Shown here piece after piece: positions 45,746 to 56,500 of a stretch of 64,000 bases of DNA. The first letter of the stretch is position 1. The number at the start of each line of letters is the position of its first letter. The stretch is from Clostridia bacterium. GTDB taxonomy: Bacteria > Bacillota > Clostridia > Oscillospirales > CAG-272. The notes under the pieces are model-generated. The model was not told where the DNA came from. It did no database searches and worked only from the letters and a program-made list of their open reading frames with translations. The stretch lies in NCBI GenBank assembly GCA_017463485.1, contig JAFTPD010000007.1, forward strand, positions 94,000 to 157,999. Reading direction: 5' to 3'. The position numbers and the translations under genes were made by a program.

Positions 45746-48700
45746 ATGAGGGAAACAAGATTTTCAAGGTTTACAGCCCTTGTTCTCTGCCTTGCTATGC
45801 TGATGGCGGGTATGACCGTGTTTGCGTCTGCCGCGTCGTCCGGTGGCTCTGGCTCGGGTTCTGTTACCGACACGGATTTCGCCGAAATCCAGGAATTGCT
45901 TAACGCTATTTCCTACGACGATTACACCGAAAAATACGACGACGTTCTTGCCGGCGAGGAGGTAATATCCGTTGATATCACGGATTTCTCCGTTGATTAC
46001 GGCGAAAAGGATGAAGCGTCACTTGGCGAAGGTGCGCGTGCGGAGATAACCGACGCGCATGGCTTTGAGGGCGTTTTCACGCCTCAGGACGGTTCTGTGA
46101 CCTGGACGGTCGAGGTGCCCGAAACCGCCAAGTATGCTATCAAGATCGAATATTGGCCTGACGCTAACCGCACCACCTCCATTGAGCGTGTGCTTTACGT
46201 GAACGGCAAGGTTCCTTTTGCCGAGGCGCGTTATCTGACGCTTGCAAAGCATTGGACTAACCAATACGAGGATGCGGTGCTTGTTCCCGAAGGAAAGGAA
46301 ACGCTTGCGTCTATAAAATCGGCGGCTGAAAAGCACGGATTTAAGGAAGTAAGCATACAGACGCTTACAAAGAACGGCGAGAAATATCAGGGTGTGGTTA
46401 TCCCGTTCCTTCCCAACTCCACTATGACTGCTGACATGACGAAATTCTGTGAGAAATACAGCGTGCGCTATTTCCTCACCGATATACATAATAACGAGCT
46501 TCGCCCCGTTGCGGTTGAAGATCCTACCTTGATGGAATACTACGTCAAGGACTCCACGGGATATTACAGTTCGAATTTTGAGTTCGTATTCAACAAGGGC
46601 GTTAACACTCTTACTCTTGAAGGCAAAAACGAGCCTATGACCATCAAGTCCATTACTCTTCTGCCTGTTGAGGAAACTCCTTCCTACGAGGAGTACATGA
46701 AGAAGTACAAGGGCGCAGCTAAGGGCTCGGACTACATCAAGATCGAGGGCGAGTTTCCGACGGCTATGTCCAATAAGACCATCTACCCGATTGAAGAGCG
46801 TTCTAACGCTATCAACTCTCCTACCAGCAGTGACAGAGTCGTGCTCAACACCATTGGCGGTGAAAAGTGGGCTACTGCGGGACAGTGGGTAGAGTACACC
46901 TTCTCGGTTGAAACGTCGGGTATGTACGACGTTGTGACCCGCTTCAGACAGAACGTGCTTGACGGTATGTCTACCTGTCGTTCCTTCTACGTTTTCTCGG
47001 AGGGTATCAAGGAGGGCGAGAAGGGATATTACGACGGCGTTCCTTTTGAGGAAGCGCTCAAAACTACGTACAACTATAACGCAAACTGGCAGGTCACCGC
47101 GCTGTCTACGGGTGATAAATACGACAGCAACGGCGACGGCAAGATCGACGGTGACGACGAGTACGTGTCCTATCCCATCTACCTCTCTAAGGATGCAGTC
47201 TACACCATCCGCTACGAGGTAACTCTCGGTAAGATGGGCGATATCGTCCGCGAGGTCGAGGACATTCTTAATCACGTCAACAACGACTATCTTGAAATCA
47301 TTAAGCTGACGGGTACGACTCCCGACCAGTACCGCGACTACGGCTTCAGAACTATTATGCTTGGTACGCTGAAGGACATGGTAAGACAGTCCATCAGACT
47401 TGAAAACCTTGCAGTTCAGCTCACCGAGATCGCAGGTGAAAAATCCTCCAGCGTAGGTACTCTGCAGAAGATTTCCGTGCTGCTTGAGGAAATGGGAACG
47501 GACGACGACGAGATTGCAAAGAATCTCTCACAGCTTAAATCCCATATCGGTACGCTCGGTACGTTCTTGTCCGACGTGCGTACACAGCCTCTTCAAATTG
47601 ATTATATTACGATCCAGCCCGCAGACAGTGAGCTGCCCGCGGCAAACCCCTCCTTCTTCCAGTCGCTCGGTCACGAGGTAAGCAGCTTCTTCCAGAGCTT
47701 CTTCCGTGACTACAACGCGCTCGGAACGCTGAACGAGACCGACGAAGATGCGTGCGAGGTCTGGATCGCTACCGGTCGTGACCAGTCGCAGGTTATCCGT
47801 AACCTCGTTAACAGTGATTTCTCACCCGCTACCGATATTGCGGTAGACTTGAAGCTTGTTGCAGGCGGAACACTGTTGCCTTCCATTCTTGCAAATTCGG
47901 GCCCCGACGTTTATCTCGGACTCGATCAGAACTCGGTAATCAACTACGCTATCCGTTCTGCTCTTATCAACATTGAGGGTATGAAGGATTTTGAATCCTT
48001 TACAAACGAAAACTTCAACGAGGCGGCTATTCAGGTTCTCGGTATAGAGGACGCCGACGAAAATATGCACTATTACGGCCTGCCCGAAACGCAGAACTTC
48101 GCTATGATGTTCGTGCGTATCGACATTCTTGCCGAGCTGGGACTTGATATCCCCAAGACATGGGACGACGTTGAAGCTTGCGTTCCCGTGCTTCAGGCAA
48201 ATAACATGCAGATCGGTCTTCCTACCGACTACAACATCTTCCTCTACCAGTCCGGCGGAAACCTGTTCGCTGACGACGGTATGAGAATAAACCTCGGCTC
48301 TTCTCTCGGAGGCGCTGCGTTTGAAAAGATGTGTAACTTCTTTACTATGTACTCCTACCCCTACTCCTACAACGCGGCAAACCGTTTCCGTACTGGAGAA
48401 ATGCCTATAATTATTGGTGATTACACGGGTACGTACAACCAGCTGAAGGTATTTGCGACCGAGATTGAGGGCTCGTGGAACTTCTACCCGCTGCCCGGTG
48501 AGATCGACGAGAACGGCGACATCAATAACGTGTCCGTTTCGAGCGTTACCGCATCCGTAATGGTTAAGGGCTGCGATACCGAAAAGGCACAGCAGAATGC
48601 ATGGGAGTTCATGAAGTGGTATACGGGCAAGGATACCCAGATCAACTACGCAAACGAAATGGTTGCTATTATGGGTCCCTCTGCAAAGCACAGCACGGCT

Positions 48701-49357
48701 AATATGCAGGCTTTGGAAAGCTTGCCTTGGACGACCGAGGAAGCAAAGCAGGTGCTTTACCAGTTCAGCAACCTCGCATCTATCCCCAACTACCCCGGTA
48801 CGTACATCATTGGTCGTTACACTAACTTCGCATTTCTCAGTGCGTACAACGATAAGGTCGATCCCGTTGACGCATTGAACGAATACCTTTCTACCATTGA
48901 TAAAGAAATCGCGAGAAAGCGAGATGAGTTCGACCTTGAAACTCTCGCGGAGGGCGATGACGACTACAAGGATCTTACGACAAAGCGCTTGGCACAGCTT
49001 GAAAAGCTTGTTGGCTACATCAAAGAAAACAAGGATTACAGCTCCAAGTACGATTCACTTATCAGACAGATTGAAACGGCTATAAAGAGCGACGATATGG
49101 CATATCTTATCGCGGCTCAGGAGGCTGTTGAAGCGCTCTATCAAGAGCTTGACCCCACGGGCAGTAAATTTATTGCCGATAGAACCAAGGTCATGGGCTA
49201 CGATATGACGGATACCTCCCTTACCAAGGCAGAGAAGAAGACGCTCCGCAAGTGCTTCTCCTACGAGGTATACGCGAACACCGACAGCATTGTGACACAG
49301 TTCAAGTGCTGCTCCGATTTCCTCGCTGACGTCATTCGTCTGATGAATCAGGTATAA
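45746..49357 (+). CDS. Sugar ABC transporter binding protein fused to carbohydrate-binding-like domains
   Basis: A 1203-residue secreted protein, two to three times the usual size. After the signal peptide (residues 1-30), two beta-sandwich-like domains lie at about 75-330 (VEVPETAKYAIKIEYWPDAN) and 330-500 (WVEYTFSVETSGMYDVVTRF); the second has an EF-hand-like calcium loop, DSNGDGKIDGDDE, near 458. A helical stretch follows. From about 670 to 1050 it is a cluster-D sugar-binding protein: SGPDVYLGLDQ, GLPETQNFAMMFVRIDILAE and GSWNFYPLPGEIDENG. The C-terminal 150 residues are again helical. No lipobox was seen, so it must be retained in another way. RBS CAGGAGG precedes the ATG. It leads two permease genes. 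Confidence 0.85.
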   Translation: MRETRFSRFTALVLCLAMLMAGMTVFASAASSGGSGSGSVTDTDFAEIQELLNAISYDDYTEKYDDVLAGEEVISVDITDFSVDYGEKDEASLGEGARAEITDAHGFEGVFTPQDGSVTWTVEVPETAKYAIKIEYWPDANRTTSIERVLYVNGKVPFAEARYLTLAKHWTNQYEDAVLVPEGKETLASIKSAAEKHGFKEVSIQTLTKNGEKYQGVVIPFLPNSTMTADMTKFCEKYSVRYFLTDIHNNELRPVAVEDPTLMEYYVKDSTGYYSSNFEFVFNKGVNTLTLEGKNEPMTIKSITLLPVEETPSYEEYMKKYKGAAKGSDYIKIEGEFPTAMSNKTIYPIEERSNAINSPTSSDRVVLNTIGGEKWATAGQWVEYTFSVETSGMYDVVTRFRQNVLDGMSTCRSFYVFSEGIKEGEKGYYDGVPFEEALKTTYNYNANWQVTALSTGDKYDSNGDGKIDGDDEYVSYPIYLSKDAVYTIRYEVTLGKMGDIVREVEDILNHVNNDYLEIIKLTGTTPDQYRDYGFRTIMLGTLKDMVRQSIRLENLAVQLTEIAGEKSSSVGTLQKISVLLEEMGTDDDEIAKNLSQLKSHIGTLGTFLSDVRTQPLQIDYITIQPADSELPAANPSFFQSLGHEVSSFFQSFFRDYNALGTLNETDEDACEVWIATGRDQSQVIRNLVNSDFSPATDIAVDLKLVAGGTLLPSILANSGPDVYLGLDQNSVINYAIRSALINIEGMKDFESFTNENFNEAAIQVLGIEDADENMHYYGLPETQNFAMMFVRIDILAELGLDIPKTWDDVEACVPVLQANNMQIGLPTDYNIFLYQSGGNLFADDGMRINLGSSLGGAAFEKMCNFFTMYSYPYSYNAANRFRTGEMPIIIGDYTGTYNQLKVFATEIEGSWNFYPLPGEIDENGDINNVSVSSVTASVMVKGCDTEKAQQNAWEFMKWYTGKDTQINYANEMVAIMGPSAKHSTANMQALESLPWTTEEAKQVLYQFSNLASIPNYPGTYIIGRYTNFAFLSAYNDKVDPVDALNEYLSTIDKEIARKRDEFDLETLAEGDDDYKDLTTKRLAQLEKLVGYIKENKDYSSKYDSLIRQIETAIKSDDMAYLIAAQEAVEALYQELDPTGSKFIADRTKVMGYDMTDTSLTKAEKKTLRKCFSYEVYANTDSIVTQFKCCSDFLADVIRLMNQV

Positions 49358-49430
49358 CTTCAAGCTGAAAATGCTTTTTTGAGAGTGAATTTGCTATATA
49401 TAATTAAATATGTAGGAAATTTGCTCGGCG

Positions 49431-49490
49431 TCGCCGGTCACTCCGTCGGGAAAGGGAAGTAAGCGATCCCGCCGACGGTGTGCCCACGGC
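49431..49490 (+). other. Large intercistronic stem-loop between binding protein and permease genes
   Basis: CCGTCGGGA (49443-49451) pairs with TCCC and CCGACGG (49467-49478, one bulged G), extended by GCCG/CGGC outside. No T run follows. Stem-loops after a binding-protein gene commonly stabilise its mRNA and lower permease expression. Confidence 0.6.
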
Positions 49491-49519
49491 TTTCAAATCA
49501 ATATAAGGAGAGAAAGTAA

Positions 49520-50464
49520 ATGGCTACAAAAAAGGCTGCAAAAAAAGCCGCCACGCGCGAGTTGACGCTTCGCCAGTGGAAGATCAAAGAGATGAAGCAG
49601 AATAAAATAGCTTACCTCATGGTAGCGCCGTATATGATTCTGTTTACTATCTTTACAGTCCTCCCTGTGCTGCTGTCAATATTCCTCAGCTTTACGGACT
49701 TCAATATGCTTGAGGTTCCGAATATCGTGTGGATGAAAAACTACGTAACGCTGTTCTTTGATGATGACATTTTCCTCATCGCCATCAAGAATACGTTCAT
49801 ATTCGCCGTGATCGTAGGACCTGCATCATACCTGATGTCATTCCTGATCGCATGGTTTATCAACGAGCTGTCTCCGAAGGTTCGTGCGGTAGTAACGCTT
49901 ATATTCTACGCACCCTCCATCTCGGGTCAGGCTTACCTCATTTTCCAGACGCTGTTCTCGTCCGACTCCTACGGTTGGGCAAACGCAACGCTCATGGAGC
50001 TTGGTATCATAGATACGGAAATACTGTGGTTCCAAGATGAAACGTACGTAATGCCGCTGTGTATTTTCGTTGCACTGTGGACATCTCTCGGAACGTCCTT
50101 CCTTGCCTTTATCGCGGGACTTCAGGGTATCGACTCGGCTCAATTTGAAGCGGGAGCCGTTGACGGTATCAAGAACCGTTGGCAGGAGCTTTACTACATC
50201 ACGCTGCCAAACATGAAGCCGCAGCTCATGTTCGGTGCTATCATGGCTATTACGGGATCCTTCGGATTCGGAGGAATCGTTACAGCGCTTGCCGGCTTCC
50301 CGTCGGTAAACTACTGCGCGCATACCATCATGCACCATCTTGAGGACTACGGTGGACAAAGATACGAGATCGGTTATTCCTCCGCTATCGCGGTGGTGCT
50401 GTTCGCGATAATGTTCGGCGCGAATATGTTGGTCAAGAAAATAATTTCAAGGTTGGGTACATAA
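49520..50464 (+). CDS. Sugar ABC transporter permease, MalF/UgpA type
   Basis: A 314-residue membrane protein with six predicted helices. The EAA loop that docks the ATPase is FEAGAVDGIKNRWQELYYIT followed by LPNMKPQ. A Lys/Ala-rich N-terminal tail (ATKKAAKKAATRELTLRQWK) is cytoplasmic. RBS AAGGAGAG lies upstream. It forms a pair with the next gene and should import whatever the 45746 protein binds. Confidence 0.93.
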   Translation: MATKKAAKKAATRELTLRQWKIKEMKQNKIAYLMVAPYMILFTIFTVLPVLLSIFLSFTDFNMLEVPNIVWMKNYVTLFFDDDIFLIAIKNTFIFAVIVGPASYLMSFLIAWFINELSPKVRAVVTLIFYAPSISGQAYLIFQTLFSSDSYGWANATLMELGIIDTEILWFQDETYVMPLCIFVALWTSLGTSFLAFIAGLQGIDSAQFEAGAVDGIKNRWQELYYITLPNMKPQLMFGAIMAITGSFGFGGIVTALAGFPSVNYCAHTIMHHLEDYGGQRYEIGYSSAIAVVLFAIMFGANMLVKKIISRLGT

Positions 50465-50465
50465 C

Positions 50466-51338
50466 ATGGCAAAATTAAGAACAAGAAAGCATAAGGTCGT
50501 ACTCGCCCGCTCTCGCGGCGGTGACGTAGGTATTGCCATTATTCTCTTCATCCTTGGCGCGATCATGTTCCTGCCCATGCTGTATATAGTAATGCAGTCA
50601 CTCAAGCCTCTTGACGAGCTGTGGATGTATCCCCCCCGCTTCTACGTTATCAATCCTACACTTAAAAACTACTCCGATCTGTTTACTCTGATGAACATTT
50701 CGTGGGTTCCGTTCTCCCGTTACATATTCAATACTGTGCTGACGTCCGTTTCGGGTACCTTTGGTCACCTGGTGCTTGCATCCCTTGCGGCTTACGCTAT
50801 CGCAAAGATCAAGTTCCCCGGCAGAAACGGTATGTTCCAGATGGTTCAGATGTCGCTGATGTTCCACTCCACGGTAACGGCTATCACGTCCTTTATTATC
50901 ATTTCGTCCTTCAAGATGCTTGATACGTATTGGGCAATAATCGTTCCCGCATGGTGCTCTTCGCTCGGTCTGTACCTCATGAAGCAGTTTATGGATACCA
51001 ACGTAAACGACTCCGTCCTTGAGTCTGCAAGACTTGACGGTGCGGGAGAATTCCGCTGCTATTGGACGATCGCTATGCCTATGGTTAAGCCCGCGTGGCT
51101 GACGCTTATCATTTACAGCTTCCAGGGACTCTGGAACGCAGGCGCGTCCACGTATATCCATTCCGAGCAGCTTAAATCCTTTAACTACGCAATAGGTCAG
51201 ATCCTTGCCGGCGGTGTAAAGCGTGCCGGTGCGTCGGGAGCCGCGCAGGTTATCATGATGCTTGTGCCGATATCGGTATTCGTTATCTCACAGTCAAATA
51301 TCATTGAAACCATGGGCTCCAGCGGTATGAAAGATTAA
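50466..51338 (+). CDS. Sugar ABC transporter permease, MalG/UgpE type
   Basis: A 290-residue partner permease with six helices. The EAA loop is LESARLDGAGEFRCYWTIAM followed by PMVKP. It begins 1 nt after the previous stop codon, so translation is probably coupled. No ATPase gene is present in the locus. Confidence 0.93.
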   Translation: MAKLRTRKHKVVLARSRGGDVGIAIILFILGAIMFLPMLYIVMQSLKPLDELWMYPPRFYVINPTLKNYSDLFTLMNISWVPFSRYIFNTVLTSVSGTFGHLVLASLAAYAIAKIKFPGRNGMFQMVQMSLMFHSTVTAITSFIIISSFKMLDTYWAIIVPAWCSSLGLYLMKQFMDTNVNDSVLESARLDGAGEFRCYWTIAMPMVKPAWLTLIIYSFQGLWNAGASTYIHSEQLKSFNYAIGQILAGGVKRAGASGAAQVIMMLVPISVFVISQSNIIETMGSSGMKD

Positions 51339-51353
51339 ACGGAGGGTGAATGT

Positions 51354-53531
51354 ATGCAGAACAACAAAATGAAATGCCTTAAAGTCATCCTCTGTACAGT
51401 GTTCGCCTGTGTGATGATCTTTGGCGCGGTAATTCCCGCGTCCGCAGGCTCGGCTTACCAGACCTACACCTACGGTCTTGGCGGATACGCGCTGTATTCT
51501 CCGGATGCTTATACGGCATGGGACAGCATCGACGCCGCCGATATGGGACTTGAGGTTGGACTGGAAAACCCCGGCGACCTTATAACCGACGCCGATAAGA
51601 ACGTGTATATTGCGGATACGGGCAACAACCGTATCGTGGTGCTTGACCGTTATTATAAGCTGAAGTTCACTATCTCCACCTTTGATAACGATCAGGGCGT
51701 ACCGGATGCACTTTCCGCTCCTCAGGGCGTGTTCGTCAGCGAAGCGAACAACAAGAGCGAAAAGACCATTTGGGTATGCGACACCGCAAAAAACCGAATC
51801 GTTGTATTTGATGCGGAAGGTAACTTCAAGCGCATTATCGAGCAGCCCGAAAGTGCATTGTTCGAGGATGACGCAGTATACCGTCCCGTCGCTATCGCAG
51901 TAGACCAGTACAACAGAATCTACGTTGTATCTTCTACTACCTATCAGGGTGTTATCGTGCTTACCGAGGAAGGCAAGTTCACCGGATTTATCGGTGCGCA
52001 GGCGGTTTCTCTTACACCTTGGGAGATCATTTGGCGACGCTTCCAGACCGACGAGCAGAGAGAAGCTCAGGCGCAGAATATCTCCTCTGAGTTCAACAAT
52101 ATCACCATCAACGCAGAGCTTGGACTTATATACGTTACGACTTCCTCCATAAAGGAATCCGACGTCGCAAGCGCCATCACGAGCAAGAGTACCGAAGGTA
52201 CTTATTCTCCCGTTAAGCTGCTCAACGCAAACGGTGACGAGATCATGCGTCGTAACGGTTTCTGGATGCCTGCAGGTGAAATTGACTATTCCACTCTCTC
52301 TACCAGTGAGATCACGGGTGTATCCAAGATCATTGACGCGGCGGTAGGACCTGAGAATACCTGGTCTATTATCGACGAGAAAAGACAGCGCGTCTATACC
52401 TACGACTTTGACGGTAATCTGCTGTTCGCATTCGGCGATACGGGCAGACAGCTTGGCAATATCGGAAGCATAGAGGCAATCGCTTATCAGGGCGACAATA
52501 TGCTGATCCTCGATAAGTCCAACAAAAACTTTACCGTTTTCCAGAGAACGGAGTACGGCGACATCCTCCTGTCGGCTATTGAGGCGGAGAACGATCAGGA
52601 CTTTGATCTCGCGATCAACCTGTGGACGGAGGTACTCAAGCGTAACTCTAACTTTGACGCGGCTTACGTAGGAATCGGTCAGGCAATGTACCGTAACAAG
52701 GACTACGTAAACTCTCTTGAATATTTCGAATCCGCTTACGACACCGCCAACTGGTCCAACTCCTATAAGGAGATCAGAAAGCAGTGGATGTCGGATTACT
52801 TCCTTGTTCTTATCATTATTATAGTAGCTCTTATCATAGGAGTGCTGTTCTTCTTCAGAGCTATGGGTAAGATCAACAAGCGCGTTGCCGTTTCGGGCAA
52901 GAAGCGTACCTTCGGTCACGAGATAGCTTACGGCTTCTACATAATATTCCATCCGTTTGACGGCTTCTGGGATCTGAAGCATGAGAAGCGCGGCTCTATT
53001 CGCGGAGCATTGTTCTTCATAGGATTAGCTATCGCGACCTTCTTCTATCAGTCTGTCGGTCAGGGATATCTGTTCACCGGCGGATACGGCTCCACCTATT
53101 CCGGATTTATGACGCAGGTGCTGGGCGTGCTGGTTCCTCTGCTTCTGTTCGTGCTTGCAAACTGGTGTCTTACCACTCTGTTTGAGGGCGAAGGAAGCTT
53201 CAAGGACGTCTTTATCGCAAGCTCCTACTGTCTTGTTCCCATTCCGTTGCTCGTTATCCCCGCAACGGTATACTCTAACTTCTGTATTTCCACCGAGGTT
53301 GAGATCATTACCATGATTACCTCACTGGCGTTTATCTGGCTTGGACTCCTTCTGTTCTTCGGAACGATGGTCACCCACGATTACACCATGGGCAAGAACG
53401 TAATTACCATACTCGGAACGGTCGTTGCAATGGTATTTATTATGTTTATTGCTATCCTGTTCACAACGCTGGTAGGTAAGATCGTAAGCCTTATTACCAA
53501 TATCGTTACGGAAATTCAGTACAGAATGTAA
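51354..53531 (+). CDS. Beta-propeller, TPR and Yip1-domain membrane protein
   Basis: A 725-residue protein with three parts. After a signal peptide, residues about 60-400 form an NHL-type propeller (repeats such as LITDADKNVYIADTGNNRIV and IWVCDTAKNRIVVFDAEGNF, VAIAVDQYNRIYVVSS). Residues about 405-475 are a TPR pair (FDLAINLWTEVLKRNSNFDA, YVNSLEYFESAYDTANWSNS). A first membrane helix is near 482 (FLVLIIIIVALIIGVLFFF) and the C-terminal 180 residues have five more, matching the Yip1 family fold (HPFDGFWDLKHEKRGSIRGA). The propeller would be outside the cell, the Yip1 part in the membrane. I recall Yip1 proteins beside DUF5696 and sugar permeases in other Firmicutes. Its role is unknown. Confidence 0.85.
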   Translation: MQNNKMKCLKVILCTVFACVMIFGAVIPASAGSAYQTYTYGLGGYALYSPDAYTAWDSIDAADMGLEVGLENPGDLITDADKNVYIADTGNNRIVVLDRYYKLKFTISTFDNDQGVPDALSAPQGVFVSEANNKSEKTIWVCDTAKNRIVVFDAEGNFKRIIEQPESALFEDDAVYRPVAIAVDQYNRIYVVSSTTYQGVIVLTEEGKFTGFIGAQAVSLTPWEIIWRRFQTDEQREAQAQNISSEFNNITINAELGLIYVTTSSIKESDVASAITSKSTEGTYSPVKLLNANGDEIMRRNGFWMPAGEIDYSTLSTSEITGVSKIIDAAVGPENTWSIIDEKRQRVYTYDFDGNLLFAFGDTGRQLGNIGSIEAIAYQGDNMLILDKSNKNFTVFQRTEYGDILLSAIEAENDQDFDLAINLWTEVLKRNSNFDAAYVGIGQAMYRNKDYVNSLEYFESAYDTANWSNSYKEIRKQWMSDYFLVLIIIIVALIIGVLFFFRAMGKINKRVAVSGKKRTFGHEIAYGFYIIFHPFDGFWDLKHEKRGSIRGALFFIGLAIATFFYQSVGQGYLFTGGYGSTYSGFMTQVLGVLVPLLLFVLANWCLTTLFEGEGSFKDVFIASSYCLVPIPLLVIPATVYSNFCISTEVEIITMITSLAFIWLGLLLFFGTMVTHDYTMGKNVITILGTVVAMVFIMFIAILFTTLVGKIVSLITNIVTEIQYRM

Positions 53532-53549
53532 GTCGAGAGGAGAGATTAA

Positions 53550-56500
53550 ATGAAATTGAATATTAAGATCATATCCGCCCTCTTGGCTTTCGTAACGCTG
53601 CTGGGTACTTTTTCGGGTCTGTTCACCGTATCGGTGTTCGCGGCTGAGGAAACGGCTGCGGATAACGCCGCTACGACAACGGAAGAAGAGGAAGTGGATT
53701 ACACAAAGGTTATATACGCTACTCCCGAGGAAAAGCTGGCTTCCATGAAGCTGATGACCACCAAGGCAGGATATCAGCTTTACGCTGATGCCGTAACGGG
53801 AGAGGTGGCTATAAAGAATACCACCACTGATGAGATCCTGTTCACCAACCCCTATGACGTCGCAACGTCCAAGGGCTCGGAGGACACAAAATACGAGATC
53901 CTGTCACAGATTATCGTAAACTATATCGACAACGGAAGCAAGAAAACCTTTACCAGCTACGAAATGGCGGCTCTGCGCGACCAGATCAAGGTAAAGAATA
54001 TCAAAAACGGTATCCGTGTCGAGTACACTATCGGTCGTGAGGAAGCAAGACGCTTGGTTCCCAGACTTATAGAAAAATCCGACTTTGAGACCGCTATCGT
54101 TGCTCCTATGCTGGAGTACTACGACAACGACCCCGAAAACTTCTGGTATAAGAAGTTTATGGCATATTACACATTCCAGAGCCTTAAGGATGCTGATACC
54201 GACAAGCTCCGCGCGGATATGCTGAGAAACTTCCCCATTACCGAGAAGTACGACGTGTACGTGTTCGACCCCAACGCTTCTACCGTAGAGCTTGAGGAGC
54301 GCGAGGAGCAGATCAAGACCGCCTGCCCCAACTACTCCTACGAGGAAATGGACGCGCACCATCAGAAAACGGAATATCAGGGCGAGGACGAAAATCCCCC
54401 CGTATTCAAAATGGCTCTTGAATATACCATTGGCAACGACGGCGCGGTAAGTGTTCGTCTGCCCGCTAACGGTCTGCGATTCAACGAGTCCATGTATCAG
54501 CTTGAGAATATCTCCATCCTGCCCTACATGGGTGCGGGTAACAACGCCTACGAAGGATATACCTTCTATCCCGACGGAAGCGGCGCGCTGTTTACCTTTG
54601 ATGATCTCAATACCGATACGACCACTACCATCAGCGGTAAGGTATACGGAGTTGACTATGCGTACCATAAGATAACGGGTACGTATCAGGAAAATATCAC
54701 GTATCCCGTATTCGGTGTGGTAGAGGATACCGAATATTACGATATCACTCTGTACGACGAGCTTGCGGGTGAGGAGAGAATCGTCCGTATCGACGGCGCT
54801 ATCTATAACAAGATCATGGACGCCAGAGCAGCGGAGGAGACCGTTCCCACCGACTATCAGATATATGAAAGCTACATTGCAAATGCCGCTTCCATTACAA
54901 AGGTAGATAAGAGCCGCGGCTACGTCGGAATCATTGAGGAAGGCGACGCTATGGCGGATATCGCCACCTATCACGCGGGCGCAAAGAGCAACTACAATAC
55001 CATTCAGATGTACTTTAACCCCCGTCCCAAGGACTCCTATAACCTTGCGGATGCGATTTCGGTAGGTACGAACAGTGAGTGGACGGTAGTTTCCTCAAGA
55101 AAATACGTAGGTAACTATAAGATCCGTTATCTTATGCTTACCGACGACCAGGTTGCGGCGGATAAGGGACTTGCTGCTGCCGATTATTACAAGACTACCT
55201 GGCTGGGTATGGCATTCGCATACCGCGATTACCTTATCGAAAAGGGTGTTCTTTCCAAGCTCTCCGCCGACGCTACCTCGGGTGATATTCCCATGTACGT
55301 TGAGGCATTCGGAGCTATGGACGCGGTAGAGAAGATCATGTCCATTCCCGTTGAGGTTACAAAGCCCCTGACATCCTTCGAGAACGTTATGACCATGTAT
55401 AAGGAGCTGGCGGATAAGGGTGTTTCGGACATCAACTTTAAGCTCACGGGCTATGCAAACGGCGGTATCTACTCCACCATGCCCTCCAAGATCGACTGGG
55501 AAAAGGTCGTAGAGGAGGATATGGACTTCCAGGAGCTTTTGGATTACGCCGCAGGTCTTGAGGACGGAAATCTCGGAGTATTCCCCGATTTCGAATTCTC
55601 CTACATCAAGGAGAATACACTGTTTGACGCGGTAGTGCTGAGCAAGCATGCCATCAAGACCATCGACGACCGCTATACCACCAAGCGCGTATACAGTGCT
55701 ACTCAACAGAGATATATGGGCTACGGTGAGCTGGCGATCTCTCCCGCATACTTCAACGAGTTCTACGAAAGCCTTGTAACCGACTACACCGAGTTCGAGA
55801 ACATTCAGGGTATGTCAGTGGGCTCTCTCGGTAACGCGCTCAACTCCGATTTTGATGAGGATGAGCCTTACAACCGCGAGGACTCCAAGGGCTTTATCAC
55901 CAAGGCGCTTGAATATCTGTCCTCCGACAAGAACGGCGACATGGAGATCATGGTGGACGGCGGCAACGCTTATACTTGGGAATACGTTGACCATATTCTC
56001 GGCGTATCTCTTGACTCCAGCCGCTACATTCAGGCAAGCTACAGCGTTCCGTTTATCGGCGTTGTGCTCCACGGCTATATGAACTTTGCGGGCGATCCTC
56101 TCAACATGGAGGGTGACGTTGACTACGCAATGCTTAAGGCTATAGAAAACGGCGCATCCATCTACTTCACTCTCTCCTATGACAACACGGAGATATTGAA
56201 GGAGGATATGGAGCTCAGCAAGTATTATTCTATCAGATACGATATCTGGAAGGATGACGTCGTTGAGATCTATAACGAGCTCAATGCGGCAACCAAGGAC
56301 GTTCAGGATAAGCTGATCATTGACCATCAGTATCTGTCGGGCGTGCGAATTCCCGATTCCGACGAGCTGTATACCGATATCGTGACCGAATACAATGCTG
56401 TTCTCGATTACCAGAAGAACAAGGCTGAATATGAGGCAAAGAAGAAGACTCAAGAGGTTGCCGACGCGCGCGAGCTTATTGCTAACGTTGAGGACGTAGC

